A stretch of 5,021 bases of DNA from Marinosulfonomonas sp. Its GTDB lineage: Bacteria; Pseudomonadota; Alphaproteobacteria; Rhodobacterales; Rhodobacteraceae. Under the pieces are notes generated by a model, which saw nothing but the letters and a program-made list of their open reading frames with translations, made no database searches and had not been told where the DNA came from. Below, piece by piece: positions 1 to 5,021 of this stretch; positions within the stretch are counted from its first letter, which is position 1; every line of letters begins with the position of its first letter. Made by a program: the position numbers and the translations under genes. Location of the stretch: NCBI GenBank assembly GCA_002732955.1, contig NVTR01000012.1, forward strand, positions 1-5,021. Reading direction: 5' to 3'.

Positions 1-28
1 ATGGTGATAAATAGGTCGTGTGGCTGGC

Positions 29-57
29 TTGGAAATGAATATGAGAGTAGCTATTAA
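29..57 (+). promoter_or_regulatory. possible sigma70-type promoter upstream of the chimeric ORF
   Basis: TTGGAA at 29-34 (4 of 6 to the -35 consensus) is followed after exactly 17 bases by TATTAA at 52-57 (4 of 6 to the -10 consensus). An overlapping TAAAAT at 55-60 is a better -10 but has poor spacing. Transcription would start near 64 and give a leader of about 15 bases carrying the ribosome binding site. The region is AT-rich (about 40% GC over 1-78), so such matches arise easily by chance. The frame starting at base 1 is open up to a TAA at 55-57, so this may instead be the tail of an upstream gene; those 18 codons are not recognisable. Confidence 0.25.
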
Positions 58-66
58 AATAACGAT

Positions 67-73
67 GGGGAGA
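67..73 (+). promoter_or_regulatory. ribosome binding site for the ORF starting at 79
   Basis: GGGGAGA at 67-73 is a strong Shine-Dalgarno match ending 5-6 bases before the ATG at 79. It supports 79 as the true start of the exported GH28-like N-terminus. It therefore belongs to the left, foreign-looking segment and not to fabI. Confidence 0.6.
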
Positions 74-78
74 TGTGA

Positions 79-345
79 ATGATCAATATTAATAGACGGT
101 GTTTGGTTAAAGCGCTTGCCAGTGTTGGTGTTGGTAGTGCTGCGTTTAATGCCCCGGCATTTTCTATGGCAGCGTTCTCTCGTGGTGCCGACGATTGGGA
201 TAAAGCCGCGGCCATTCGAGCATCCGTTGTTAAACCTGTGTTTGCGAACAAGGATTTTGCGATTACTCGGTACGGCGCAAAGGGCGACGGTAAAACCGAT
301 GCTTCGCAAGCGATTAGCGATGCCATTAAAGCTTGTGCCAGCGCC
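79..345 (+). pseudogene. 5' fragment of an exported glycoside hydrolase family 28 (polygalacturonase-like) gene
   Basis: Residues 1-89 of the frame start with NRRCLVK (5-11), close to the twin-arginine consensus, then a small-residue hydrophobic stretch (12-32), as in a Tat signal peptide. Next come [16 protein letters not shown] (40-55), [17 protein letters not shown] (60-76) and [13 protein letters not shown] (78-90). The order 'W..A..IR..I..P.F, F.I..YGA..DGKTD, AI..AI.AC..AGG' is the usual opening of bacterial GH28 pectin-degrading enzymes. In those, the beta-helix and catalytic aspartates follow; here everything past the first helix is missing and FabI sequence takes over. GC is about 50% over 79-340. 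The source is probably a different organism or locus, perhaps a gammaproteobacterial or Bacteroidetes-like polysaccharide degrader. That origin is inference. Confidence 0.65.
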
Positions 346-1065
346 GGCGCCGAACTGGCATTTTCATATCAGGGCGAGCAGCTGAAAAAGCGGGTTGATC
401 CCTTGGCCGCCAGGCTTGACTCTGATCTGGTGATTGAATGCGATGTCACCGATATGGATTCAATGGACGCACTGTTTGAACGGCTGAAAACTGAGTGGGG
501 CACACTGGATTTTGTCGTTCACGCCATCGGTTTTTCCGACAAAAACGAACTGCGCGGCCGCTATGTCGACACCAGCCGCGATAATTTCAATATGACCATG
601 GATATTTCGGTCTATTCCTTCACCGCCGTTTGCCAGCGCGCGATTGAGATGATGAACCCCGGTGGTTCCCTGCTGACGATGACCTATTATGGCGCCGAAA
701 AAATCATGCCGCACTATAATGTCATGGGGCTGGCCAAGGCGGCTCTGGAAGCGTCAGTTCGCTATATCGCCGAAGACATTGGCAAAGACAGTTTCCGCTG
801 CAACGCCATTTCCGCCGGACCGATCAAAACCCTCGCCGCCTCGGGCATCGGTGATTTTCGCTACATTATGAAATGGAACGAATACAATTCACCATTGCGG
901 CGCAACGTGACCATTGAAGATGTTGGTGGCTCGGCGCTTTATCTGCTCTCGGATCTTGGCTCAGGTGTCACCGGCGAAGTCATACACGTCGATGCAGGCT
1001 ACCATGTCGTCGGCATGAAAGCCGTCGATGCCCCCGATATTACCACAGGAAAACCAAATGAATGA
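79..1065 (+). CDS. fabI: chimeric ORF: Tat-signal/GH28-like N-terminus joined to 5'-truncated enoyl-ACP reductase FabI
   Basis: This is a 328-residue continuous frame with two unrelated parts. Residues 90-328 are NADH-dependent enoyl-[acyl-carrier-protein] reductase, the last step of each fatty acid elongation cycle in the cytoplasm. Visible FabI features are [11 protein letters not shown] (90-100), the ECDV segment (120-123), HAIGF (148-152), Tyr203, Tyr213 and Lys220 (matching the E. coli Tyr146/Tyr156/Lys163 set), and [16 protein letters not shown]. The C-terminus ends [11 protein letters not shown] plus a tail, in alphaproteobacterial style. The first ~31 residues of normal FabI are absent, including the glycine-rich GxxxxxSIAxG nucleotide-binding loop. 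Residues 1-89 instead resemble an exported family 28 glycoside hydrolase. No methionine occurs in the FabI part before residue 126, so no alternative intact FabI start exists. As written, the protein is unlikely to be an active reductase. The FabI identity is near certain; whether the fusion exists in a cell is doubtful. The stop overlaps the gpt start by 8 bases. Confidence 0.85.
   Translation: MININRRCLVKALASVGVGSAAFNAPAFSMAAFSRGADDWDKAAAIRASVVKPVFANKDFAITRYGAKGDGKTDASQAISDAIKACASAGAELAFSYQGEQLKKRVDPLAARLDSDLVIECDVTDMDSMDALFERLKTEWGTLDFVVHAIGFSDKNELRGRYVDTSRDNFNMTMDISVYSFTAVCQRAIEMMNPGGSLLTMTYYGAEKIMPHYNVMGLAKAALEASVRYIAEDIGKDSFRCNAISAGPIKTLAASGIGDFRYIMKWNEYNSPLRRNVTIEDVGGSALYLLSDLGSGVTGEVIHVDAGYHVVGMKAVDAPDITTGKPNE
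337..351. other. junction between GH28-like and FabI sequence
   Basis: The protein identity switches within codons 87-91 (Ala-Ser-Ala-Gly-Ala). GH28 proteins commonly read AC..AGGG here, and FabI proteins read GAELAF. The DNA GCGCCGGCGCC at 341-351 is short, GC-rich and partly repeated. It could serve as microhomology either for recombination or for a false assembly join. The exact breakpoint cannot be fixed without the two parental sequences. Confidence 0.7.
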
Positions 1066-1561
1066 TCGCCTGCCCCACGAAAAAGGTTTCCACGTCAGTT
1101 GGGACCAATTGCACCGCGACAGCCGCGCGCTGGCGTGGCGTCTGGACGGGCAAGGCCCGGACGGCGGCCAGTGGAAAGCCGTCGTTGCTATTACCCGCGG
1201 CGGCATGGCCCCGGCAATGATCGTGGCGCGCGAACTGGATATCCGCATGGTCGACACGATTAGCGTGAAATCCTACAGCCACCAGACTCAGGCCGAACCA
1301 AAAGTGATCAAATCCCCGGATATGACCGTGGTCGGCGACGGCACCGGCGTGCTGGTGATCGACGATCTGGTAGACACAGGGCGCACACTGGAAGTGGTCA
1401 AAGCCACCATGCCCAAGGCCCATATCGCCACCGTCTACGCCAAGCCGCAGGGCCGACCCATGGTGCAGACCTTCATCACCGAAGTCAGCCAGGACACGTG
1501 GATTTTCTTCCCCTGGGACATGGCGCTGCAATATGTCGAACCCTACCGTGGCACCGATTGA
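1058..1561 (+). CDS. gpt: xanthine phosphoribosyltransferase (xanthine-guanine PRTase)
   Basis: The enzyme transfers a phosphoribosyl group from PRPP to xanthine or guanine (weaker on hypoxanthine) in purine salvage, in the cytoplasm. The 167-residue product aligns throughout with E. coli Gpt (152 aa). Shared features are an early W-D-x-L (15-18), ITRGGMAP (45-52), and the PRPP-binding loop [11 protein letters not shown] (100-110) with acidic pair Asp102/Asp103 and Asp106. The purine-binding Lys129 lies in AKPQGRP (128-134) and Trp148-Ile149 in [10 protein letters not shown]. The protein is slightly longer than E. coli Gpt because of an insert around residues 30-36 and one before the PRPP loop. 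The frame is open to an ATG at 1028, but 1058 is preferred: AGGA at 1047-1050 is well placed and the protein then begins where the family does. It overlaps the fabI stop by 8 bases, suggesting translational coupling. Confidence 0.93.
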   Translation: MNDRLPHEKGFHVSWDQLHRDSRALAWRLDGQGPDGGQWKAVVAITRGGMAPAMIVARELDIRMVDTISVKSYSHQTQAEPKVIKSPDMTVVGDGTGVLVIDDLVDTGRTLEVVKATMPKAHIATVYAKPQGRPMVQTFITEVSQDTWIFFPWDMALQYVEPYRGTD

Positions 1562-1604
1562 TATCTTCTTTTCAGCCCAAATATCCGCGCGCGCAGCGCA
1601 AATC

Positions 1605-1615
1605 GCCCGCAGGGC
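1605..1615. repeat. small inverted repeat downstream of gpt
   Basis: GCCC (1605-1608) and GGGC (1612-1615) are perfect inverted arms around GCA. It sits 44 bases past the gpt stop in a GC-rich stretch, but no T-run follows, so it does not qualify as an intrinsic terminator. It lies just before the TATAAT at 1619 and may be coincidental. Confidence 0.25.
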
Positions 1616-1618
1616 TCA

Positions 1619-1624
1619 TATAAT
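1619..1624 (+). promoter_or_regulatory. consensus -10 hexamer, candidate promoter for the aminotransferase gene
   Basis: TATAAT at 1619-1624 is a perfect -10 hexamer in an otherwise GC-rich gap between gpt and the aminotransferase gene. At 16-18 base spacing the upstream hexamers (around 1595-1602) are GC-rich and do not resemble TTGACA, so a -35 is missing or activator-dependent. Transcription would start near 1631, inside the dyad at 1625-1640, leaving a leader of about 47 bases. Confidence 0.4.
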
Positions 1625-1640
1625 GACGCCGTCAGGCGTC
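1625..1640. repeat. inverted repeat at the predicted transcription start (possible operator)
   Basis: GACGCC (1625-1630) and GGCGTC (1635-1640) are perfect six-base arms around GTCA. The dyad directly follows the -10 hexamer, a position where a repressor could block initiation. No T-run follows, so it is not a terminator. The binding protein is unknown and the arms are short enough to be chance. Confidence 0.35.
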
Positions 1641-1653
1641 GCCACAATGTAAC

Positions 1654-1668
1654 GCTTCCCAGGGAAGC
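1654..1668. repeat. 15-base palindrome overlapping the aminotransferase ribosome binding site
   Basis: GCTTCCC (1654-1660) and GGGAAGC (1662-1668) are perfect seven-base arms around a single A. The right arm contains AGGGAAG (1661-1667), the only Shine-Dalgarno-like sequence before the ATG at 1678, about 10 bases away. A one-base loop cannot fold as a tight hairpin with all pairs, so a DNA operator or a partly open hairpin masking the ribosome site is more likely than a full stem. Role is inference. Confidence 0.4.
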
Positions 1669-1677
1669 CGGCCAGCA

Positions 1678-2856
1678 ATGAACACACCAGTAAACCCGAA
1701 CATCAAAGCCACCAGCGCGCCGCCGGTGATGGAAGCCGGGCGCTGGATCGACAACGTCACCTTTCCAGCCGATCGCCCGCTGCTCAATGTCAGCCAGGCC
1801 GCACCGCTGGAGCCGCCACCAGCCCCCCTGCGCGCCGCTATCGCTGATACGGTCCTGAACAACACCAGCGCCCATCTTTATGGCCCGGTTCTGGGCCTGC
1901 CCGAACTGCGCGCCGAAGTGTCCCAACAATGGACCACAGCATACGACGGTGAAATATGCGCTGATCAGGTCGCGATCACCTCGGGCTGCAATCAGGCGTT
2001 CACCTCGGTAATGACCACAATCGCCGCCCCCGGCGACGAAGTCATCCTGCCAACGCCATGGTATTTCAACCACAAAATGCACCTTGATATGCAGGGCGTT
2101 AACACCATCCCGCTGCCAACCGATCTACACCTGCTCCCCGACCCGGATGTTGCGGCTTCCCTGATCACCTCAAAAACCCGGGCAATCGTTCTGGTCACGC
2201 CCAACAACCCGGCAGGTGTCGAATACCCCCCCGAACTGGTCCGCGCATTCTATGATCTGGCCAAATCCAACAATATCGCCCTGATACTGGATGAAACCTA
2301 CCGCGATTTTGACAGCAGAACCGGCGCGCCACATGACCTGTTTAGCGACCCGGATTGGCACCAGACCCTGATCCAGCTTTATTCATTCTCGAAAGCGTAT
2401 CGCCTGACCGGCCACCGGGTAGGTGCGCTGACCGCCGCCGCCTCACGGCTTTTTGAAGTTGAAAAATACCTCGACACTGTCACCATCTGCCCCAACCAGA
2501 TCGCGCAGCATGCCGCCCTATGGGGGATGCAGAACCTGTCGCAGTGGCTGGCGGGTGAGCGCGCTGAAATCCTTGACCGGCGCGACGCAATTCAACAGGG
2601 TTTCCATCGCCTGAAAGACTGGAAGCTGTTGGGACTTGGGGCCTATTTCGCTTATGTCGCCCACCCTTTTGACATCCCCTCAAATCAATTAGCGAAGAAA
2701 CTGGTGCAAAAAGCCGGCGTTCTGATGCTGCCGGGCACCATGTTCAGGCCGGCAGATGACAGGGCCGGCAAACAAGAACTGCGCATCGCATTCGCCAACA
2801 TTGACCGCGATGGTGTCGACACCCTGTTTTCAAGGCTGGAAAACCTGACGCTGTGA
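1678..2856 (+). CDS. PLP-dependent class I/II aminotransferase (fold type I), substrate unknown
   Basis: This 392-residue protein has the full length of the aspartate aminotransferase fold type I family, which moves amino groups between amino acids and 2-oxo acids using pyridoxal phosphate. Visible elements are NVSQAAP near the N-terminus (37-43), YGPVLGLPELR (68-78), and the cofactor phosphate-side segment ITSGCNQAF (100-108). PTPWYFNHKM (125-134) stacks near the ring. Asn177 lies in TPNNPAG, Asp205 and Tyr208 in LILDETYRDF, the Schiff-base lysine Lys239 in SFSKAYRLTGHRVG with Arg247, and the carboxylate-binding Arg369 in ELRIAFAN. All key residues are present, so it should be active. It belongs to the broad COG0436-like group, in which substrate cannot be read from sequence. 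The ATG at 1678 follows AGGGAAG at 1661-1667. It is separated from gpt by 116 bases with promoter-like features, and from ppiD by 63 bases. Confidence 0.92.
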   Translation: MNTPVNPNIKATSAPPVMEAGRWIDNVTFPADRPLLNVSQAAPLEPPPAPLRAAIADTVLNNTSAHLYGPVLGLPELRAEVSQQWTTAYDGEICADQVAITSGCNQAFTSVMTTIAAPGDEVILPTPWYFNHKMHLDMQGVNTIPLPTDLHLLPDPDVAASLITSKTRAIVLVTPNNPAGVEYPPELVRAFYDLAKSNNIALILDETYRDFDSRTGAPHDLFSDPDWHQTLIQLYSFSKAYRLTGHRVGALTAAASRLFEVEKYLDTVTICPNQIAQHAALWGMQNLSQWLAGERAEILDRRDAIQQGFHRLKDWKLLGLGAYFAYVAHPFDIPSNQLAKKLVQKAGVLMLPGTMFRPADDRAGKQELRIAFANIDRDGVDTLFSRLENLTL

Positions 2857-2919
2857 CCTTGCCCAGCCGATTTATCCCGCGTAGACATCCCCGAACATAT
2901 TTTTTGAATGGGGCGCGTA

Positions 2920-4815
2920 ATGGCGGCTAAAGGCCAGATATCCAAGTTTTTCGTCGGCGCATTGATGCTGCTGTTAATTATAGGCCTTGCGGGCTTTGGC
3001 TCCAGCAATTTTGGCGGCCAGACTCAAAGCGTTGGTCAGGTCGGTGATGTCGAAATTGACACCAACCAATATGCTCAGGCGCTTAATCAGGAACTACAGG
3101 CGCTCAGCGCCCAGACCGGCCAGAATATTTCGCTGGCGCAGGCACAACAATTTGGCGTTGACCGCGTTGTGTTGCAACGGCTTATTTCAGGCGCTGCGCT
3201 TGAAAACGAAAACAACAACCTTGGCCTGTCCATCGGCGACGCAGAAGTCCAGCGACAGGTGCTCACCAGCCCTAATTTTCAAGGGTTAAGCGGGTCATTT
3301 GACAGGGACGCCTACGAATTCACGCTTGAGCGTATCGGCCTTACCCCGGAAGAATATGAAAACAGTTTACGCACCGGCGCCGCCGCAAGCATTCTGCAAA
3401 TCGCCGTCAGTTCCGGCATTTTTGCCCCGGTGACTTATGGCGACGTCTTGCTGAAGTTTATCGGTGAGCGGCGCAATTTTTCCTGGCTCGACATTACGGC
3501 AAGCACACTTTCAAGCCCACTGGCACAAGCCAGTGAACCGCAACTGCAAAGCTATTTCGAAAGCAACACCGAAGACTTCATGCTGCCCGCCGCCAAACGC
3601 CTGACCTATGCCTGGCTGTCGCCGGAATTTGTGATGGACCAGATCGAAGTCAATGAGGATTCGCTGCGCGCGCTTTATGATGAACGCAGTGCAATTTACA
3701 ACCTGCCGGAACGCCGGCTGGTTGAGCGTCTGGTTTTTGCAACCATGGCCGAAGCCGAAGCCGCGCTTGCAGACATCCGCGCCGGTAACACCAGTTTTGA
3801 CGATGCCGTAACGGCCCGCGGTCTGACGCTATCGGATATTGATCTTGGCGATGTCAGCCAAAGTGATCTGGACGATGCAGGTGAAGTCGTGTTCGCCCTG
3901 AGCGAACCCGGCGTAACCGAACCAGTAGAAACCCTGCTTGGGCCAGCCCTGATCCGGGTGAACGCCATCCTTTCAGCGCGTTCAACACCGTTTGAAGACG
4001 CACGCGCCGAGCTACAGGATGAATTTGCCGCCGACGCTGCGCGCCGTTTAGTGGCCGACCAGATCGCCGAAATGGATGACCTGCTGGCAGGTGGTGCCAC
4101 ACTGGAAGAACTGGGCGCGGAAACAGACATGCAACTGGGCCAGGTTGACTGGTCCGAAGGTCAGTCCGACGGCATCACAGCCTACGCAGATTTCCAGGAC
4201 GCCGCCCGGCTGGTCACCATCGAAGATTTCCCTGAAATTCTGCAACTCGACGACGGCAGCATTTTTGCCCTTCGCCTGAATGAACTGATCCCTGAGCGCC
4301 CCGACAGCTTTGACAACGCCCGCGATGCGGTTATCAACGCGTGGAATGCAAACGCGCTTAGCGAACAATTGCAGGCCGACAGTGCCGCGATACTGGCGCA
4401 GATTGAAAACGGCGCGTCAATCTCCAGTCTGGGCCACGCGGTAACTGTACAGACCCACATCACCCGTGATGCGTTTATCGAAGGCACCCCGCCCGGATTT
4501 CTGGAACAGATATTTGCACTGGAACCCGGCGAAAGCTTGGTCTCTGAGGGTGACGGCTACACAGTGATTGCCACGCTAAATCAGGTTCTCGACTCTGACC
4601 CGCAAAACCCGGACGCTCAGGCCATACGGGACGCAATCAATGACGGCATTCGTCAGGGCATAGGTCAGGACGCGCTGGACGCCTTTAGCAGCGCCCTGCA
4701 GTTTGAAGCGGGTATTTCACTGGATCAGGCAGCTATCAACGCCGTTCATGCGCAATTTACCGGCGGCAGCAGCGCCCCAATCCAAAGTAGTATACCCGTT
4801 GGCGGTCTCAACTGA
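2920..4815 (+). CDS. ppiD: membrane-anchored SurA/PpiD-type peptidylprolyl isomerase-like folding factor
   Basis: The 631-residue product is an inner-membrane periplasmic chaperone of the PpiD type, which assists folding of newly exported envelope proteins. It has a short cytoplasmic start, one membrane helix (about 8-28, FFVGALMLLLIIGLAGFG) and a large periplasmic part. A SurA-N-like helical region follows (about 38-180: VGQVGDVEIDTNQYAQAL, VLQRLISGAALENE, DAEVQRQVL, FDRDAYEFTLERIGLTPEEYE). A degenerate parvulin-like domain spans about 264-352, then a long acidic C-terminal region. The parvulin histidines are not apparent: RLVERLVF replaces the SHIL-type strand and GPALIRV (341-347) the GxHII-type strand. 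It is probably a chaperone more than a catalyst. The frame is open to an ATG at 2908, but 2920 is chosen because GGGGCG at 2910-2915 precedes it and MAAKGQISKFFV is the usual family start. Its end overlaps trpE, a pairing known in alphaproteobacteria. Confidence 0.88.
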   Translation: MAAKGQISKFFVGALMLLLIIGLAGFGSSNFGGQTQSVGQVGDVEIDTNQYAQALNQELQALSAQTGQNISLAQAQQFGVDRVVLQRLISGAALENENNNLGLSIGDAEVQRQVLTSPNFQGLSGSFDRDAYEFTLERIGLTPEEYENSLRTGAAASILQIAVSSGIFAPVTYGDVLLKFIGERRNFSWLDITASTLSSPLAQASEPQLQSYFESNTEDFMLPAAKRLTYAWLSPEFVMDQIEVNEDSLRALYDERSAIYNLPERRLVERLVFATMAEAEAALADIRAGNTSFDDAVTARGLTLSDIDLGDVSQSDLDDAGEVVFALSEPGVTEPVETLLGPALIRVNAILSARSTPFEDARAELQDEFAADAARRLVADQIAEMDDLLAGGATLEELGAETDMQLGQVDWSEGQSDGITAYADFQDAARLVTIEDFPEILQLDDGSIFALRLNELIPERPDSFDNARDAVINAWNANALSEQLQADSAAILAQIENGASISSLGHAVTVQTHITRDAFIEGTPPGFLEQIFALEPGESLVSEGDGYTVIATLNQVLDSDPQNPDAQAIRDAINDGIRQGIGQDALDAFSSALQFEAGISLDQAAINAVHAQFTGGSSAPIQSSIPVGGLN

Positions 4816-5021
4816 TTTCAATGCCTTTCGCGCCGGCTATGAGCGCGGCGAGAATCAGGTGGTCTATGCCAGGTTAGCGGCTGATCTGGACACGCCGGTT
4901 TCGCTGATGCTGAAACTTGCAGCCGCGCGCACCGACAGCTTCATGCTGGAAAGTGTGACCGGCGGCGAAGTGCGCGGGCGCTATTCAATCATCGGCATGA
5001 AGCCTGATCTGATCTGGCAAT
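4799..5021 (+). CDS. trpE: anthranilate synthase component I, 5' part, cut by window end
   Basis: The 74 visible codons encode the N-terminus of TrpE, which with the glutaminase TrpG turns chorismate and glutamine into anthranilate, the first committed step of tryptophan synthesis. Recognisable parts are FNAFRAGYERGENQVVYARLAADLDTPV in segments 7-34, LMLKLA (36-41), and FMLESVTGGEVRGRYSIIG (48-66). LES corresponds to the tryptophan-binding LLES motif used for feedback inhibition, so allosteric control is probably retained. The start is uncertain. TTG at 4799 gives a family-like N-terminus with a 17-base overlap of ppiD. An ATG at 4748 in the same frame would add 17 residues and a 68-base overlap. 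Neither has a clear ribosome binding site, and the ATG at 4821 is in another frame that stops soon. The overlap implies co-transcription and translational coupling with ppiD, and no trp leader or attenuator is visible before it. Confidence 0.92.
   Translation, partial: MAVSTDFNAFRAGYERGENQVVYARLAADLDTPVSLMLKLAAARTDSFMLESVTGGEVRGRYSIIGMKPDLIWQ

Noticed and set aside
1..57. Short open frame of 18 codons ending at TAA 55-57, possible tail of an upstream gene
   Set aside because: It is open from the window edge but too short and without any recognisable motif; it is noted only beside the promoter call.
1028..1057. Upstream ATG at 1028 as the gpt start
   Set aside because: It would add ten residues not seen in the family and lacks a ribosome site; ATG 1058 has AGGA at a good distance.
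1..1065. A new exported enoyl-reductase or a bifunctional pectinase/FabI enzyme
   Set aside because: The GH28 part has only the signal and first helix with no catalytic region, and the FabI part lacks its cofactor loop and needs cytoplasmic NADH and acyl-ACP. Neither half could work, so a functional fusion is not supported.
1543..2082. Minus-strand frame of 179 codons across the gpt-aminotransferase gap
   Set aside because: It is antisense to well-supported genes, rich in Trp, Cys, Gly and Arg as expected of shadow translation, and shows no family motif.
2857..2919. Terminator or promoter between the aminotransferase and ppiD genes
   Set aside because: The 63-base gap has a T-run at 2900-2905 but no GC-rich stem before it, and no paired -35/-10 hexamers of convincing quality.
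3696..4130. Minus-strand frame of 144 codons within ppiD
   Set aside because: Its Ser/Ala/Arg-rich low-complexity product mirrors the codon bias of the plus-strand gene, and it has no motif or upstream signals.
4821..4877. ATG 4821 as a gene start after ppiD
   Set aside because: The frame ends at a TAG after 18 codons; the conserved TrpE sequence is in another frame.

Overview
The window reads as a stretch of an alphaproteobacterial chromosome, probably a marine or other free-living lineage, with a short foreign-looking segment at its left end. The lineage call rests on the FabI C-terminal sequence, the PpiD-type chaperone placed directly before trpE, and moderate GC content. No gene was placed by database search; all calls come from motif reading.

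Layout: bases 1-78 hold a possible promoter and a good ribosome binding site. Bases 79-1065 form one uninterrupted reading frame whose halves do not belong together. Residues 1 to about 89 look like the export signal and start of a glycoside hydrolase family 28 (polygalacturonase-type) enzyme. Residues from about 90 on are the enoyl-ACP reductase FabI without its first ~31 residues. The composition also shifts there, from about 47% GC (1-340) to about 54% just after it (hand counts). The FabI part overlaps by 8 bases with a complete xanthine phosphoribosyltransferase gene (gpt, 1058-1561). A 116-base gap with a consensus -10 hexamer and several small dyads precedes a complete PLP-dependent class I/II aminotransferase (1678-2856). 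After 63 bases comes a complete membrane-anchored SurA/PpiD-type folding factor (2920-4815), which overlaps the start of trpE (4799 onward, cut by the window end).

All genes lie on the + strand. The units look like fabI-gpt (coupled), the aminotransferase with its own likely promoter, and ppiD-trpE (overlapping, so probably co-transcribed into the tryptophan pathway). Jointly these are housekeeping functions: fatty acid elongation, purine salvage, amino acid metabolism, envelope protein folding and tryptophan synthesis.

The one real anomaly is the GH28/FabI junction near 337-351. It looks more like an assembly chimera or a recombination scar than a functional fusion, because the FabI part lacks its nucleotide-binding glycine-rich segment. 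I see no CRISPR array, insertion sequence, tRNA, rRNA or defence system, and no evidence for a new multi-gene system.
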